From: Bacteroidetes bacterium HGW-Bacteroidetes-4
GTDB taxonomy: Bacteria; Bacteroidota; Bacteroidia; Bacteroidales; SZUA-534
Length of the DNA: 55,500 nucleotides
Assembly: GCA_002840905.1 (NCBI GenBank)
Contig: PHDD01000024.1
Location: 1-55,500 of the forward strand
Reading direction: 5' to 3'
Positions 17,777-26,120 of this stretch are shown one piece after another. Numbering within the stretch: position 1 is the stretch's first letter; each line of letters opens with the position of its first letter. Under the pieces are notes generated by a model. The model searched no databases and was not told the origin of the DNA. It was given only the letters and a program-made list of their open reading frames with translations. The translations under genes and the position numbers were made by a program.

Positions 17777-20321
17777 TGCCCGAATTCCCTAACTTACCCA
17801 AGCGCAAAACAGTCCCATCTTCGATAATATCAAAATGCGTCACCCCGTCATTTTGCAGGCAACGGATAAACTCCAACAGCACAGGGGGGATGTTCCGTAA
17901 ATTCTCATTCCAATCAGCACCAGCCTCTAAAGCCGCTTCATTGAGTCTGGCCAGTTTTTCTTGGTCTTCTACCGGGTAGCTCCGCTTTTGGGTGTTCGCC
18001 TCAATGGCTGCGGCCTGTTCCGGGGTGATGGTCACAGGTTTGTTCTGCACGTTGGTATTCCAGTCCGCTCCTGCGGTTGCACCTTCCTCAATCCCTGCCA
18101 GCTTTTCTTGGTCAGCCTGCGGATAGCTTCGTTTTTGGCTGTTGGTCTCGATGGCCTCGGCCTGTTCGGGTGAAATGGTCACAGGCCTGTTTTGCACGTT
18201 GGTGTTCCAGTCGGCTCCAACGGTGGCATTGGCTTCTATTCCGGCCAGCTTTTGTTCGTCCGCTTCCGGGTAGTTTCTTTTGGCCGTGTTGGCCTCAATG
18301 GCTGCGGCCTGTTCAGGTGTGATGGTGACTGGTTTGTTCTGGACATTGGTATTCCAATCAGCTCCTGCGGTTGCACCTTCCTCAATCCCTGCCAGCTTTT
18401 CTTGGTCAGTCTGTGGATAGCTGCGTTTTTGGCTGTTGGTCTCGATGGCCTCGGCCTGTTCGGGTGAAATGGTGACGGGCTTGTTTTGCACGTTCGTGTT
18501 CCAATCGGCTCCCACAGTGGCATTGGCTTCAATACCTGCCAGCTTTTGTTCGTCCGCTTCCGGGTAGTTTCTTTTGGCCGTGTTGGTCTCGATGGCTGCC
18601 GCCTGTTCCGGGGTGATGGTCACAGGCTTGTTCTGGACATTGGTATTCCAGTCAGCTCCCACGGTAGCATTGGCTTCAATCCCTGCCAGCTTCTGTTCAT
18701 CAGCTTCCGGGTAGTTTCTTTTGGCCGTGTTGGCTTCAATGGCTGCGGCCTGTTCGGGTGAAATAGTGACAGGTTTGTTCTGAACATTGGTGTTCCAGTC
18801 CGCTCCAACGGTGGCATTGGCTTCAATCCCGGCCAGTTTTTGTTCGTCCCCTTCCGGGTAGTTTCGTTTGGCCGTGTTGGTCTCAATGGCAGCGGCCTGT
18901 TCAGGTGAAATGGTGACAGGTTTGTTCTGCACGTTGGTGTTCCAGTCCGCTCCAACGGTGGCATTAGCCTCGATTCCAGCCAGTTTCTGCTCATCGACTT
19001 CCGGGTAGCTACGTTTTTGGTTGTTGGTCTCAATATCGGCTGCCTGTTGGGTGCTGATGGTCACTGGCTTATTCTTTACATTGGTGTTCCAGTCTGCCCC
19101 TGCGGTGGCTTTGGTCTCTATTCCGGCCAGCTTTTGTTCATCGGCCTCCGGGTAGTTCCTTTTGGCGGTATTGGCTGCAATGGCTGCGGCCTGTTCCGGG
19201 GTGATGGTGACAGGCTTGTTTTGCACATTGGAGTTCCAATCGGCTCCTACGGTGGCATTGGCTTCAATGCCGGCCAGCTTTTGTGCATCAGCTTGTGGAT
19301 AGCTGTTCTTACTTTTGGAGGCTTCAATGGCCGTTGCCTGTTCTGCCGTGATAGTGGTAGGCTTGTTTTCCAGCCGGGTGTAATCGTTGGTCAGGTTCAG
19401 GTCGTTTTCCAACTGTGAAAGCTTGGTAGGTACGGCAATGTCGATGTTGCCATTGGGGTTGGTGACAAATCCACCGTGAATCTCCACACCGCCATTGGGC
19501 ATATACACCGGGCTTTTCTCAGCAATCAAAAGGTCTTCCACGTTCCCGGCAATAATCATCCCACCGCTGAGGGATTTCACAATGGTTTTAGGTCGAAACT
19601 CGGCAGCGGACTTGCTTCGGGCAATGTTGATGAAGGAACCCACGGAAGCCTTGTCCAAGATGGAATCCTGAACGTCCCGGTTCATCTTGAAGTAGGTATC
19701 CGAAAACACAATCTTGTTATAGCCCCGGTCTAAGGCACAACACTGATTCACCTTGGCATCAAAGCAGCAATCGTCAATGTTGATGGTGCTGTTCAGGAAG
19801 GCCACTGCACCGCTGACCGCATCAAAATACTCAAAGCGTATGTCGGCAAAGTTGACGGCACTGTTGTACACCTCGATGGCCTTATCGCTTTGGAAAACCA
19901 CAGGCTTGACGTAAGAACCAACCGTCCCGTCCATCTTGTTGGTAAGCGATTTGATGTTGATTTGGTAAGAGAAGTCACGCAACACCAGCCAAGTCCCCAA
20001 GTCGTTGACGTAGGTTCCGTTTTCAAACATGATGTCGATGCTGGCCTTTTCGTTGGTGTGATACTTCAACGCTTTGGGCAGGGTGTTGAACAAACGCTGG
20101 AGCTTTGAAAAGGGTGTACCCTTGGGGATGATGATGGCTTTCTCATCCAGACTGTATTTAAAGCCAGTCACCTTCTGGTCTTTGGCCATGTCGAACACAC
20201 CCTGAAAGACCTTGTATTCCCCGTTTTCCATGCCCAGATAGGCATAGTTGCCGTCACTTGCCCATTCACCTTGCTTTAAGAGTGGAGGCGTATCTCCACT
20301 GAACATCTTTATTGTTGCCAT
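17769..20321 (-). CDS. Spike / receptor-binding structural protein with ten 49-aa repeats
   Basis: The 850-aa protein starts with a beta-rich, probably beta-helical region (1-310) containing SVGSFINIARSKSAAEF and NGGVEIHGGFVTNPNG. From about 311 to 804 it consists of ten 49-50-aa repeats built on NKPVTI.PEQAAAIE...YP..D..KLAGIE..AT.GADW, the repeat style of phage fibres and collars. It ends in a short C-terminal domain. It should be displayed on the particle and contact the host surface. It lies between the methylase and the transglycosylase-like gene. No chaperone is visible. Confidence 0.75.
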   Translation of the reverse strand: MATIKMFSGDTPPLLKQGEWASDGNYAYLGMENGEYKVFQGVFDMAKDQKVTGFKYSLDEKAIIIPKGTPFSKLQRLFNTLPKALKYHTNEKASIDIMFENGTYVNDLGTWLVLRDFSYQINIKSLTNKMDGTVGSYVKPVVFQSDKAIEVYNSAVNFADIRFEYFDAVSGAVAFLNSTINIDDCCFDAKVNQCCALDRGYNKIVFSDTYFKMNRDVQDSILDKASVGSFINIARSKSAAEFRPKTIVKSLSGGMIIAGNVEDLLIAEKSPVYMPNGGVEIHGGFVTNPNGNIDIAVPTKLSQLENDLNLTNDYTRLENKPTTITAEQATAIEASKSKNSYPQADAQKLAGIEANATVGADWNSNVQNKPVTITPEQAAAIAANTAKRNYPEADEQKLAGIETKATAGADWNTNVKNKPVTISTQQAADIETNNQKRSYPEVDEQKLAGIEANATVGADWNTNVQNKPVTISPEQAAAIETNTAKRNYPEGDEQKLAGIEANATVGADWNTNVQNKPVTISPEQAAAIEANTAKRNYPEADEQKLAGIEANATVGADWNTNVQNKPVTITPEQAAAIETNTAKRNYPEADEQKLAGIEANATVGADWNTNVQNKPVTISPEQAEAIETNSQKRSYPQTDQEKLAGIEEGATAGADWNTNVQNKPVTITPEQAAAIEANTAKRNYPEADEQKLAGIEANATVGADWNTNVQNRPVTISPEQAEAIETNSQKRSYPQADQEKLAGIEEGATAGADWNTNVQNKPVTITPEQAAAIEANTQKRSYPVEDQEKLARLNEAALEAGADWNENLRNIPPVLLEFIRCLQNDGVTHFDIIEDGTVLRLGKLGNSGND
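17910..19382 (-). repeat. Ten tandem 147-bp coding repeats in the spike gene
   Basis: Each unit encodes 49 aa (the last has 50). Two subtypes are visible: one with NTAKRNYPEADEQ and IEANATVG, another with NSQKRSYPQ.DQE and IEEGATAG. Units 6-7 and 8-9 are near copies of one two-unit block, so a 294-bp segment was duplicated. The two units at the transcriptional 5' end are the most diverged from the consensus, which fits growth by unequal crossing-over in the middle. Confidence 0.85.
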
Positions 20322-20352
20322 TTATGTCGTGATAAATCGTTAATACTCTAAT

Positions 20353-20976
20353 TCAAATCATTGCATAAGCCTTGTCAAAAAGCTCGTTGGTGATGAAATT
20401 GCCCCCGTTTTCGACCCGGCTGATGGAGTGAACCAAAAGCCGCAGGGTATTCTTGGTCGGCAACAGCTTGGCCGTGGCACTGACCTTTAAATCCTTGCAT
20501 ACCGTCTGGATGTAAGCATCCGTGTTGTTCTCAAACCGGGGGGCGTATTCGGTCATCAATGCCGGAACCGTGTTCTTACCCTTTTCGATGTCGTTTTTCA
20601 GGTCTTTAATCATGGCACGGATACCATATTCCGGGGCGATAAACATCTCGAAACGCCTGTCCTTGTTCTGCTCTTTGGGCAGTTTGCCCGTCCAGTTGAT
20701 GTTGGTGAAAATCAGGTTGCCCGGATTGTTGTTGCGGATGCCCCTTGGAGCCGAAGACAGGTAATCACTGCCACCGTTCCAGTTGCGGAAATTGGACGGC
20801 AAGGTGTTGCTGTTGGTGGTCAGGATATTGGCTGGACGTGTATCGGAACCACTTGGGGGCAATAGCCCACGTTTGCGCTTGTTTCGTCTTCGAATCAGCA
20901 AAACGGTGGTCACTATTGCCCCGGTGGTCAACACCCCTCCCGAAATAAATAATATCTTCTTGTGCTTCTTGTCCAT
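20353..20976 (-). CDS. TM-anchored lytic-transglycosylase-like structural protein
   Basis: After the second ATG (20976, MDKKHKK) comes a membrane segment (ILFISGGVLTTGAIVTTVLLI) and an arginine-rich anchor. The soluble part contains APRGIRNNNPGNLIF then W-x-G and RFEMFIAPEYGIRAM, the pattern of phage and virus lysozyme-like proteins often annotated as structural protein P5. It probably makes a local hole in peptidoglycan during entry. I chose 20976 because the upstream extension to 21009 is polar and overlaps the next gene. A membrane-anchored wall enzyme suits an internal-membrane virion. Confidence 0.7.
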   Translation of the reverse strand: MDKKHKKILFISGGVLTTGAIVTTVLLIRRRNKRKRGLLPPSGSDTRPANILTTNSNTLPSNFRNWNGGSDYLSSAPRGIRNNNPGNLIFTNINWTGKLPKEQNKDRRFEMFIAPEYGIRAMIKDLKNDIEKGKNTVPALMTEYAPRFENNTDAYIQTVCKDLKVSATAKLLPTKNTLRLLVHSISRVENGGNFITNELFDKAYAMI

Positions 20977-20990
20977 AGTCGTGTCGGTGT

Positions 20991-21467
20991 TTATAGCGGA
21001 ATGCCCCACTGGTCGAACTTGGGTTTGATTTTGGCCAGTTCGCCCTCGCTTAACTCAAAGCGCAGCCAGCCGACCAGATTGTAATCCTGACCAATGAAGG
21101 CCGCACGAGTTCCCCAGAGGTATTGCTTCATGCCAAAGGCTTTTATCACCAGCAGCATGTCATCCTTGGTGGCTATTTTGTCGATGGTGCTGTAAATGGT
21201 CTTCTCATCCGTTCCAAAGTCCAGCATGGCTCCATAGAGGGTGTTGGCAAACAGGGCGGCATCGGATGGGGTGATGGTCAGGTTTTTCGTTTCGATGACC
21301 GTATCCTTTAGCGATGGGGCTACCCGTGAGGAAGTCCCGTCCGGGTTGCTTCTCTTTTTGATAGCCCTGCGGATAAGGTAAATGCCCACACCAATGGCCA
21401 CCACCGGGACACCGATTTTGATGCCAGTGGTTATCATGGCCGCCTTATTTGCTTGCGCTGCATCCAT
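20991..21467 (-). CDS. Single-TM protein with annexin-like GTDEKTI motif
   Basis: The 158-aa protein has an N-terminal membrane segment (about 10-33, MITTGIKIGVPVVAIGVGIY), a basic stop-transfer sequence, a polar linker and a soluble C-terminal part. Residues 83-111 (DFGTDEKTI, then IYSTIDKIATKDD and LLVIKAF) resemble an annexin-type repeat. I do not know a function. It shares the one-base TAATG overlap with the 58-aa gene, so it is co-translated with it, and looks like another membrane component of the particle. Confidence 0.6.
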   Translation of the reverse strand: MDAAQANKAAMITTGIKIGVPVVAIGVGIYLIRRAIKKRSNPDGTSSRVAPSLKDTVIETKNLTITPSDAALFANTLYGAMLDFGTDEKTIYSTIDKIATKDDMLLVIKAFGMKQYLWGTRAAFIGQDYNLVGWLRFELSEGELAKIKPKFDQWGIPL

Positions 21468-21643
21468 TAGATGAACTTTAAGGCGGTTTTAACAATGCCC
21501 GGATTCTGTGACACCTTCTCCAGCAGTCGGATGATGTCCTTTTGCTCCACCTTGTTGACGGCATTTTGAATGAGGTTGCCTACTTTCTGAACCGTTTCGG
21601 GCGTTTCGGCTTCGATGGTGATGGCTACTTTGAATTTTTTCAT
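21467..21643 (-). CDS. 58-aa small conserved-looking protein
   Basis: This ORF starts at ATG 21643 and stops at TAA 21467, which overlaps the next ATG by one base. It begins MKKFKVAITIEAETPE, a beta strand, then a helix with VQKVGNLIQNAVNKV, and ends IVKTALKFI. The pattern (strand, helix, helix) looks like a compact folded domain. It also overlaps the preceding leader ORF in an ATGA junction. Both couplings and the clean codon pattern argue that it is a gene. Function unknown. Confidence 0.65.
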   Translation of the reverse strand: MKKFKVAITIEAETPETVQKVGNLIQNAVNKVEQKDIIRLLEKVSQNPGIVKTALKFI

Positions 21644-21734
21644 CTGTTTGTAATTTGATTTTTATCGGCCAGATGGAACTCGCCAATAATCTTCCTCCTG
21701 TGTGAGCAAGGGTTGCTCATGGCTCGTTTCATAT
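21640..21734 (-). promoter_or_regulatory. Leader element, copy A (MKRA...EFH.A peptide)
   Basis: A 30-codon ORF (21732-21640) starts MKRAMSNPCSHRRK and continues IIGEFHLAD. Its TGA stop overlaps the ATG of the 58-aa gene. On the plus strand GCTCGTTTCATAT (21722-21734) and ATGGAACTCGC (21673-21683) are identical to blocks in copy B at 35072-35133, with the same 49-nt spacing and an aligned purine-rich AGGAG on the transcript. GAGCAA CCC TTGCTC can form a hairpin inside. I infer a translated leader or structured RNA that controls the next gene. Confidence 0.6.
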
Positions 21735-21744
21735 CCTTGGTTTT

Positions 21745-22851
21745 TTAGTTGTCCAGTTCTTCGCTTTCCAGTTCCACCTGTTCGGGTTCACCTGCCGGGG
21801 TTCCCTTGATGGATTGGCTCAAAAAGGCCAGCGTTTTGTTGATGAGTTCAGCCCGGTCGAGGCACAAGCCCACGATGTTGGCTATCTTGGCCACGTCCTG
21901 TAATTCCCATGTAGAGAGGGCATCGGAAAGGTTCTTGATGATTTCGGCTTTCTTCTTGTCCTCCGGTGATTGGGGTGCGCCTATCTCGCTTATTTCCACA
22001 TTGGTCTGTGACATACCCGTGTTGTCGGTTGGCTCATCCACAAAGCCCAATGCCCCTTTGAGTTCGTTGGCCGTCAGTCCAAGGAGTTCTGCCGTTTTGG
22101 GACTGTTGCTCAGAAGCCGTCCGCCAAGGGTTGCCACCGCACCAATGGCCACACGCTTCATGATTTCGTTGGGGGCGTATCCGGCCAGACGGTTTTCAAG
22201 GTCTATCTTTTCGCTTTTCAGCTCCTTGTTCTCGTTCAGGAAGCGTTCTTTCTCCACTCGTAGTTCGGCATTCTCGCTTCGGAGCTGTTCGTAGCGTTCC
22301 TGAAGGGTGTTGAACCGGGTCTCGAACTTGAAGTCGTCCAACTGCTTTTGGTAGCTGATTCTGTCCATCTCCTTGTTGTTGCCCGATATGGTATTGAAAA
22401 GGCCAAACAACCCTTCAATGCCCTGCAAACCTTCGCTGTTCCCGGTGAACATGCCCAATAGGCTGTTCAAGTCACCCAACCCGCTTTGTGGTTTGGGTAT
22501 CTGGCTGATTTCTGCTTTAATGAGGCTCTGGATTTCTTCCTTCTCCAAACTTGGTTTGGGTGGGTTCAATAAGCCGCTTACATTGACCGTGTAGGTGTTG
22601 AGTTTCCGGGCATTGGGGCTTTTGCCGCCATACACGTCCACCCGGAGCATCCCGTGAGCCTGTTTGGCTTTTTCCACGGCATTTTCAATGTCCTGATTGA
22701 ACTTGCTGCTGCCGGAAGTGCGTGAGGTCAGGGCGGTCTCATCAATGCCCGTTAAAAGGACTATCTCGTAAGCGTAAGGGTACTTCTGTTCGGCTTCCGA
22801 ACGCTTTAAAAAGTTGTATATGCTGCTTATCTGTTCTCTGTAATCTAACAT
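21745..22851 (-). CDS. Coiled-coil protein of the virion block, unknown function
   Basis: The 368-aa protein has an N-terminal mixed domain (1-105), a glycine/leucine-rich linker with LNSLLGMFTGNSEG and LFGLFNTISG (about 125-160), a long heptad coiled coil (about 170-225) rich in E, K and R, and a helical C-terminal half ending acidic. No membrane segment or enzyme motif is clear. It lies 7 nt after the 116-aa gene and precedes the leader element. Scaffold, assembly or internal-head roles are possible. Confidence 0.65.
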   Translation of the reverse strand: MLDYREQISSIYNFLKRSEAEQKYPYAYEIVLLTGIDETALTSRTSGSSKFNQDIENAVEKAKQAHGMLRVDVYGGKSPNARKLNTYTVNVSGLLNPPKPSLEKEEIQSLIKAEISQIPKPQSGLGDLNSLLGMFTGNSEGLQGIEGLFGLFNTISGNNKEMDRISYQKQLDDFKFETRFNTLQERYEQLRSENAELRVEKERFLNENKELKSEKIDLENRLAGYAPNEIMKRVAIGAVATLGGRLLSNSPKTAELLGLTANELKGALGFVDEPTDNTGMSQTNVEISEIGAPQSPEDKKKAEIIKNLSDALSTWELQDVAKIANIVGLCLDRAELINKTLAFLSQSIKGTPAGEPEQVELESEELDN

Positions 22852-22858
22852 AGCTTAA

Positions 22859-23209
22859 TCAATTGCGGTGAGGGATAATCTTTACAAATTCCAACCGGAA
22901 GGGCTTGAACTCATCCGTTTCGGTTCTAATGTCGATGTAATCGGTAAAAACCTGATAGCGGTACTCATCCATGAACTCGTATTCATCGGGGGTGGCCGTG
23001 AACACGTTGTCGCTGCTGACCAGCTCCAGCCCGGTGATGGATGCCGGAATCCTTTGGGTGTTGAGAATCCACATGTCGTTTTTCAGGTCGATGGTCTGGT
23101 CGGCCTTGGTTACATTGACCACCACAGGCTTTAGCTGGTAGCTGTCGATGGTTCTCAGCCCGGCAATGCGGTCTTTGGCGATGGTATGGAGTAACTCACT
23201 TGTGTTCAT
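22859..23209 (-). CDS. 116-aa beta-rich hypothetical protein
   Basis: I do not recognise it. After a short N-terminal helix, the sequence alternates hydrophobic strands (KPVVVNVTKAD, DMWILNTQRIP, SITGLELVS, FTATPDEYEF), and it ends in basic residues. The pattern suits a small beta-sandwich minor structural protein. The start codon lies inside the end of the 258-aa gene (14-nt overlap), so the two are translated together. Confidence 0.6.
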   Translation of the reverse strand: MNTSELLHTIAKDRIAGLRTIDSYQLKPVVVNVTKADQTIDLKNDMWILNTQRIPASITGLELVSSDNVFTATPDEYEFMDEYRYQVFTDYIDIRTETDEFKPFRLEFVKIIPHRN

Positions 23210-23972
23210 ATTCGATATAGATTCTAATGGTCAGGGTGCTGCCATCGCTGTTTTTGTTGCTTTTAAAAACCGTATGGATGTTGGAGTTCACCTCCAGAGG
23301 CTCATGGAAAGGGATAATCTCCTTTTTGAGGTTGCGCACCTTGCGGTTGGCCGTCAACATGTAATCCCGGAGCAAAAAGCTGTTCCCGTTGATTAAAAGG
23401 CTGATGTTGCCACACTCGTATGGTTCGGGTTGCTTGTATGCCTGTTTGGTATGAAAGAAAACCTCTTCCTTTTTCAGGTAGGCAAACATCAAGATGTGTT
23501 GCGCAATGAAATCGGCAAAATCGGTATTGCCCATGCCTTGGCCTTTCTCGTAAAGCCCCACTTCGTTGTAGAGGTAATCGGCAAACCCGGATAGAAAGAG
23601 CTGCGAAAGGGTGTCGGTCAATTGTTGTTGTTGGGCGGCATCCAAACAGGTGTACAGGATGTTTTGAGCCAACACGCTGGTAATTTCCGGTAAGATGGAA
23701 GCATCAAAATACTCACGGCTTTCCGCTTCACTGGAGCGGGTGCGCAGGTAGGAATAGAACAGCCCGGCAATGCTGTCCAGCTTGGTCAGGTTGGTAATCA
23801 ACGCCTGTGGAAAGACCAATTCACGGGTGGTGTCTTCCATCTCTCCGGCTTGCTTCACCGTGGCAACGACCGTCACCCCGGTAATGAGTTTGCACGATGC
23901 AGGGAGTAAGTCCTGCACGTTCAAATGGCCGTTGTGCTGCGACTGGTGGGTGATGACAAAGTATCGTTTCAT
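23196..23972 (-). CDS. 258-aa hypothetical structural-block protein
   Basis: The protein starts with a strand-rich segment (MKRYFVITHQSQHNGHLNVQ), has a mostly helical middle (about 80-185) with LAQNILYTCLDAAQQQQL, and ends in strands with STLTIRIYIEYEHK. The last segment suggests a beta-sandwich edge. There is no membrane helix and no catalytic motif. Tight packing with the 116-aa and 132-aa genes suggests a joint structural complex, perhaps a vertex or penton assembly. The function is unknown. Confidence 0.6.
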   Translation of the reverse strand: MKRYFVITHQSQHNGHLNVQDLLPASCKLITGVTVVATVKQAGEMEDTTRELVFPQALITNLTKLDSIAGLFYSYLRTRSSEAESREYFDASILPEITSVLAQNILYTCLDAAQQQQLTDTLSQLFLSGFADYLYNEVGLYEKGQGMGNTDFADFIAQHILMFAYLKKEEVFFHTKQAYKQPEPYECGNISLLINGNSFLLRDYMLTANRKVRNLKKEIIPFHEPLEVNSNIHTVFKSNKNSDGSTLTIRIYIEYEHK

Positions 23973-23993
23973 TTCTTGGAGGGGATTGAAAGG

Positions 23994-24392
23994 TTACTTC
24001 TTGCTTACTTCGGCCAGCAGGTAAGCCCTAACGTGGTAGCTGTCGGCCACGGCAAGGTTGGCACTGTCGTCTTTGTAGATGATGCGAACGGGGCTGTTCT
24101 TGGCTTTCTCATCCAAGGGAAAGGCCACATCCTGAATGGAGAGGTCATCGTTGTGGTGCAGCAGGGCGACTTCGGTATCGTCAGGGATAATCTCGGTATC
24201 ATCAATCCATACCCGGAGCGTGGCGCCCTGCAAAGCATTGGGGTTGGAAAGACGAAGGAAGATGCCTTTGATGCGGTCGTGTTCGGTCTTGGTGTTACCG
24301 TTAAACTCATAGGTCTGGCCTTTTTTCACCTCAAACTTGATGACCTGAAGCTTCTTGATGGGGCTGGGCGTTTTTATCTCTTTTGTTTCCAT
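23994..24392 (-). CDS. 132-aa beta-rich hypothetical protein
   Basis: After a polar N-terminus, the chain alternates strands such as LQVIKFEVKKGQTYEF, GIFLRLSNP, ATLRVWIDDTEI and SPVRIIYKDDSANL, and ends with SYHVRAYLLAEVSKK. It looks like a single beta-sandwich (jelly-roll-sized) domain. It is the first gene after the strong terminator that closes the 280-aa gene, so it may be expressed at a lower level than its neighbour. I cannot assign a role beyond probable minor virion protein. Confidence 0.6.
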   Translation of the reverse strand: METKEIKTPSPIKKLQVIKFEVKKGQTYEFNGNTKTEHDRIKGIFLRLSNPNALQGATLRVWIDDTEIIPDDTEVALLHHNDDLSIQDVAFPLDEKAKNSPVRIIYKDDSANLAVADSYHVRAYLLAEVSKK

Positions 24393-24410
24393 TGCTTGAA
24401 TTGGTTTTAG

Positions 24411-24440
24411 AAAAAAGGGACGGCTTTAATCACCGTCCCT
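24411..24440 (-). terminator. Strong intrinsic terminator after the 280-aa gene
   Basis: AGGGACGG (24416-24423) and CCGTCCCT (24433-24440) form a perfect 8-bp GC-rich stem with a 9-nt loop. Read leftward the stem is followed by TTTTTT. It lies 90 nt after the stop of the 280-aa gene and just before the 132-aa gene. It should let the upstream genes be expressed more than the rest of the operon. Confidence 0.88.
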
Positions 24441-24529
24441 GAAGATTTATGGACGCATCGTTTGCGGTCATCACAGAGCCAAAGTTTAGTATGGTTTTTC
24501 TCTTTGTTCCGACGGCAAACAGGATGGTT

Positions 24530-25372
24530 CTACGCTTTCTCGGTCATGGTTCCCAACAGGGTAATCTTCACCGCCGGGTTAAACACCTTGTCCCCGGTCA
24601 CCGCCTTGGGCATGTTCAGCTTGGGCGTGATGTCCATCGAGGGCTTCAACCATTTGGGGTTGGCCAGCTTGTAAAGGAACTTGCGCTTGTTGGTGTCGCT
24701 GTCGTCAAACACGGCACAGGAGATTTCCGGTAGAATCACCTTGGTTCCCAAGGTCATCTCAAAGGTTCCGTTAATCATCTGCGGAGGGAAGGCGAACTGT
24801 CCGAAGGAGTAATCAGCCGGGTCGTTGTCGTCTTCCGATGAGCCGTGGGCGTACTCCAGCACGATGTCGGTCAACAGGAAATACTTTCCCGAATCCAACT
24901 GCGCCCGGTTCAGGTTGGTGCGGCCTGTCTTCTTGTCATCCGATGCTTCCATGAGGTCGATGTCCGAGCGGTCTTTGATGCTCTTGATGGTGTAGATGGC
25001 GGCATCCACCGTCTGCATCCGGGCATCCTTCAAGGCCTTCTGGATTTCAGGGGGCAACTGCTGGCGGCGCAACTCAAACTGGCCTTTGGAGGTCAAGTCA
25101 CGGGTCAAACCTGTTTTGACTGCGGTGCTTTTTGCCCCGGCATTATAGGAACGCTTCACCGCATTCTTGCGGCTCACGCTGCGCTTGACCCTGCGCACCT
25201 GACGTTTTTGTTTGCGCCTTGCACGTCCCAAGTCACCAATGCCTTCAACGGCATCGTCTTGGTCTTCATCCCTCTCCAAAGCGTCCTCTTCCTTGTTGAG
25301 AATCGCTATTTCCAAACCTTCAATTTCTTCCATTGAAGGGTACAAATCATTCTGCTCATTAATGTCTGCCAT
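24530..25372 (-). CDS. Candidate major capsid/structural protein, 280 aa
   Basis: An acidic N-terminus (1-50) is followed by a strongly basic stretch (RRKQKRQVRRVKRSVSRK, about 52-70) that could contact DNA or a membrane. The C-terminal 150 residues are strand-rich (YFLLTDIVLEYAHG, FGQFAFPPQMINGTFEMTLG, VFNPAVKITLLGTM). Its size is close to small jelly-roll capsid proteins. It is followed by the only strong terminator inside the block, as expected for a highly expressed gene. No homologue is recognised, so the capsid call is inference. A minor virion protein is the alternative. Confidence 0.4.
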   Translation of the reverse strand: MADINEQNDLYPSMEEIEGLEIAILNKEEDALERDEDQDDAVEGIGDLGRARRKQKRQVRRVKRSVSRKNAVKRSYNAGAKSTAVKTGLTRDLTSKGQFELRRQQLPPEIQKALKDARMQTVDAAIYTIKSIKDRSDIDLMEASDDKKTGRTNLNRAQLDSGKYFLLTDIVLEYAHGSSEDDNDPADYSFGQFAFPPQMINGTFEMTLGTKVILPEISCAVFDDSDTNKRKFLYKLANPKWLKPSMDITPKLNMPKAVTGDKVFNPAVKITLLGTMTEKA

Positions 25373-25436
25373 GATTTTTACTTTTTTTTGTGTTTAAAAA
25401 TTGAGTTACTGTATTGAATTGCTTTGCCCCAAGGCT

Positions 25437-26096
25437 TCAGGATTCCATCATGTCGCCCGAAAAGATGTCGAAGTCCATGCTGTCGGGATTGATTTTGGCC
25501 AGTGAGCCAACCACATCATCCGAATAGTCCATATTTCCGATGGGGTCATCCGACATGGAATAATCGGTGGTGATGTTTCCAATGGGTTCGTCCGACATGG
25601 AGAAGTCTGCTGCACCCGATACCGAGCGTTGGATTTCCCGTTCGATGTCAATATCGGCTGCCGGAAGTGCTTGGGTAACCGGGTTCAAGGCACGAAGGCC
25701 GCTCATATCCTCAAAGTCGGGGGTTTCATCGTCACCGATTAAGCCCTCCAATCCTTGCAGGATGGTCTTCCCGGTGGCTTTCTTGATGATGGCTTCCACG
25801 CCTGCACCTGCCGCACCCACCAAGCCTAGCTGGATGTATTCGTTTTTGGTGAACTGTGTGCCAATCAAACCGCCCATCGTGACGGCTGCCGGAAGGATGT
25901 AATCCTTCATATCTGTTCCCATCAGCCCGGTTACGGTCTGGCTTTTCGATAACTTTTTCAAAGCATACTTGCCAACGGCAAACCCTGCTATGGCAGCAAC
26001 GGGTTTTCCAATGTTGTTGGTGGCTTTCATAAAGTCAATCTTGGTTGCCCGTGCCGAAGTGGTCGGGGTTCTCGAAGTCTTTTTTCTTACTGCCAT
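25437..26096 (-). CDS. Membrane-associated protein with acidic repeat tail
   Basis: The 219-aa protein has a basic N-terminus, hydrophobic Gly/Ala-rich segments at about 32-50 (VAAIAGFAVGKYAL), 68-82 and 92-104 (LGLVGAAGAGVEAII), then an acidic tail. The tail repeats FSMSDEPIGN, YSMSDDPIGN and YSDDVVGS, three degenerate units. It probably sits in or beside a membrane. No family is recognised. It lies 24 nt after the 852-aa protein gene and 64 nt before the capsid candidate. Confidence 0.6.
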   Translation of the reverse strand: MAVRKKTSRTPTTSARATKIDFMKATNNIGKPVAAIAGFAVGKYALKKLSKSQTVTGLMGTDMKDYILPAAVTMGGLIGTQFTKNEYIQLGLVGAAGAGVEAIIKKATGKTILQGLEGLIGDDETPDFEDMSGLRALNPVTQALPAADIDIEREIQRSVSGAADFSMSDEPIGNITTDYSMSDDPIGNMDYSDDVVGSLAKINPDSMDFDIFSGDMMES

Positions 26097-26120
26097 GTTT
26101 ATAAAATTTAAGTACTGGTT

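Noticed and set aside
21489-21686. 65-aa minus-strand ORF over the leader and 58-aa gene
   Set aside because: It is a shadow; the 58-aa frame has coupled start and stop overlaps and a sensible fold pattern.
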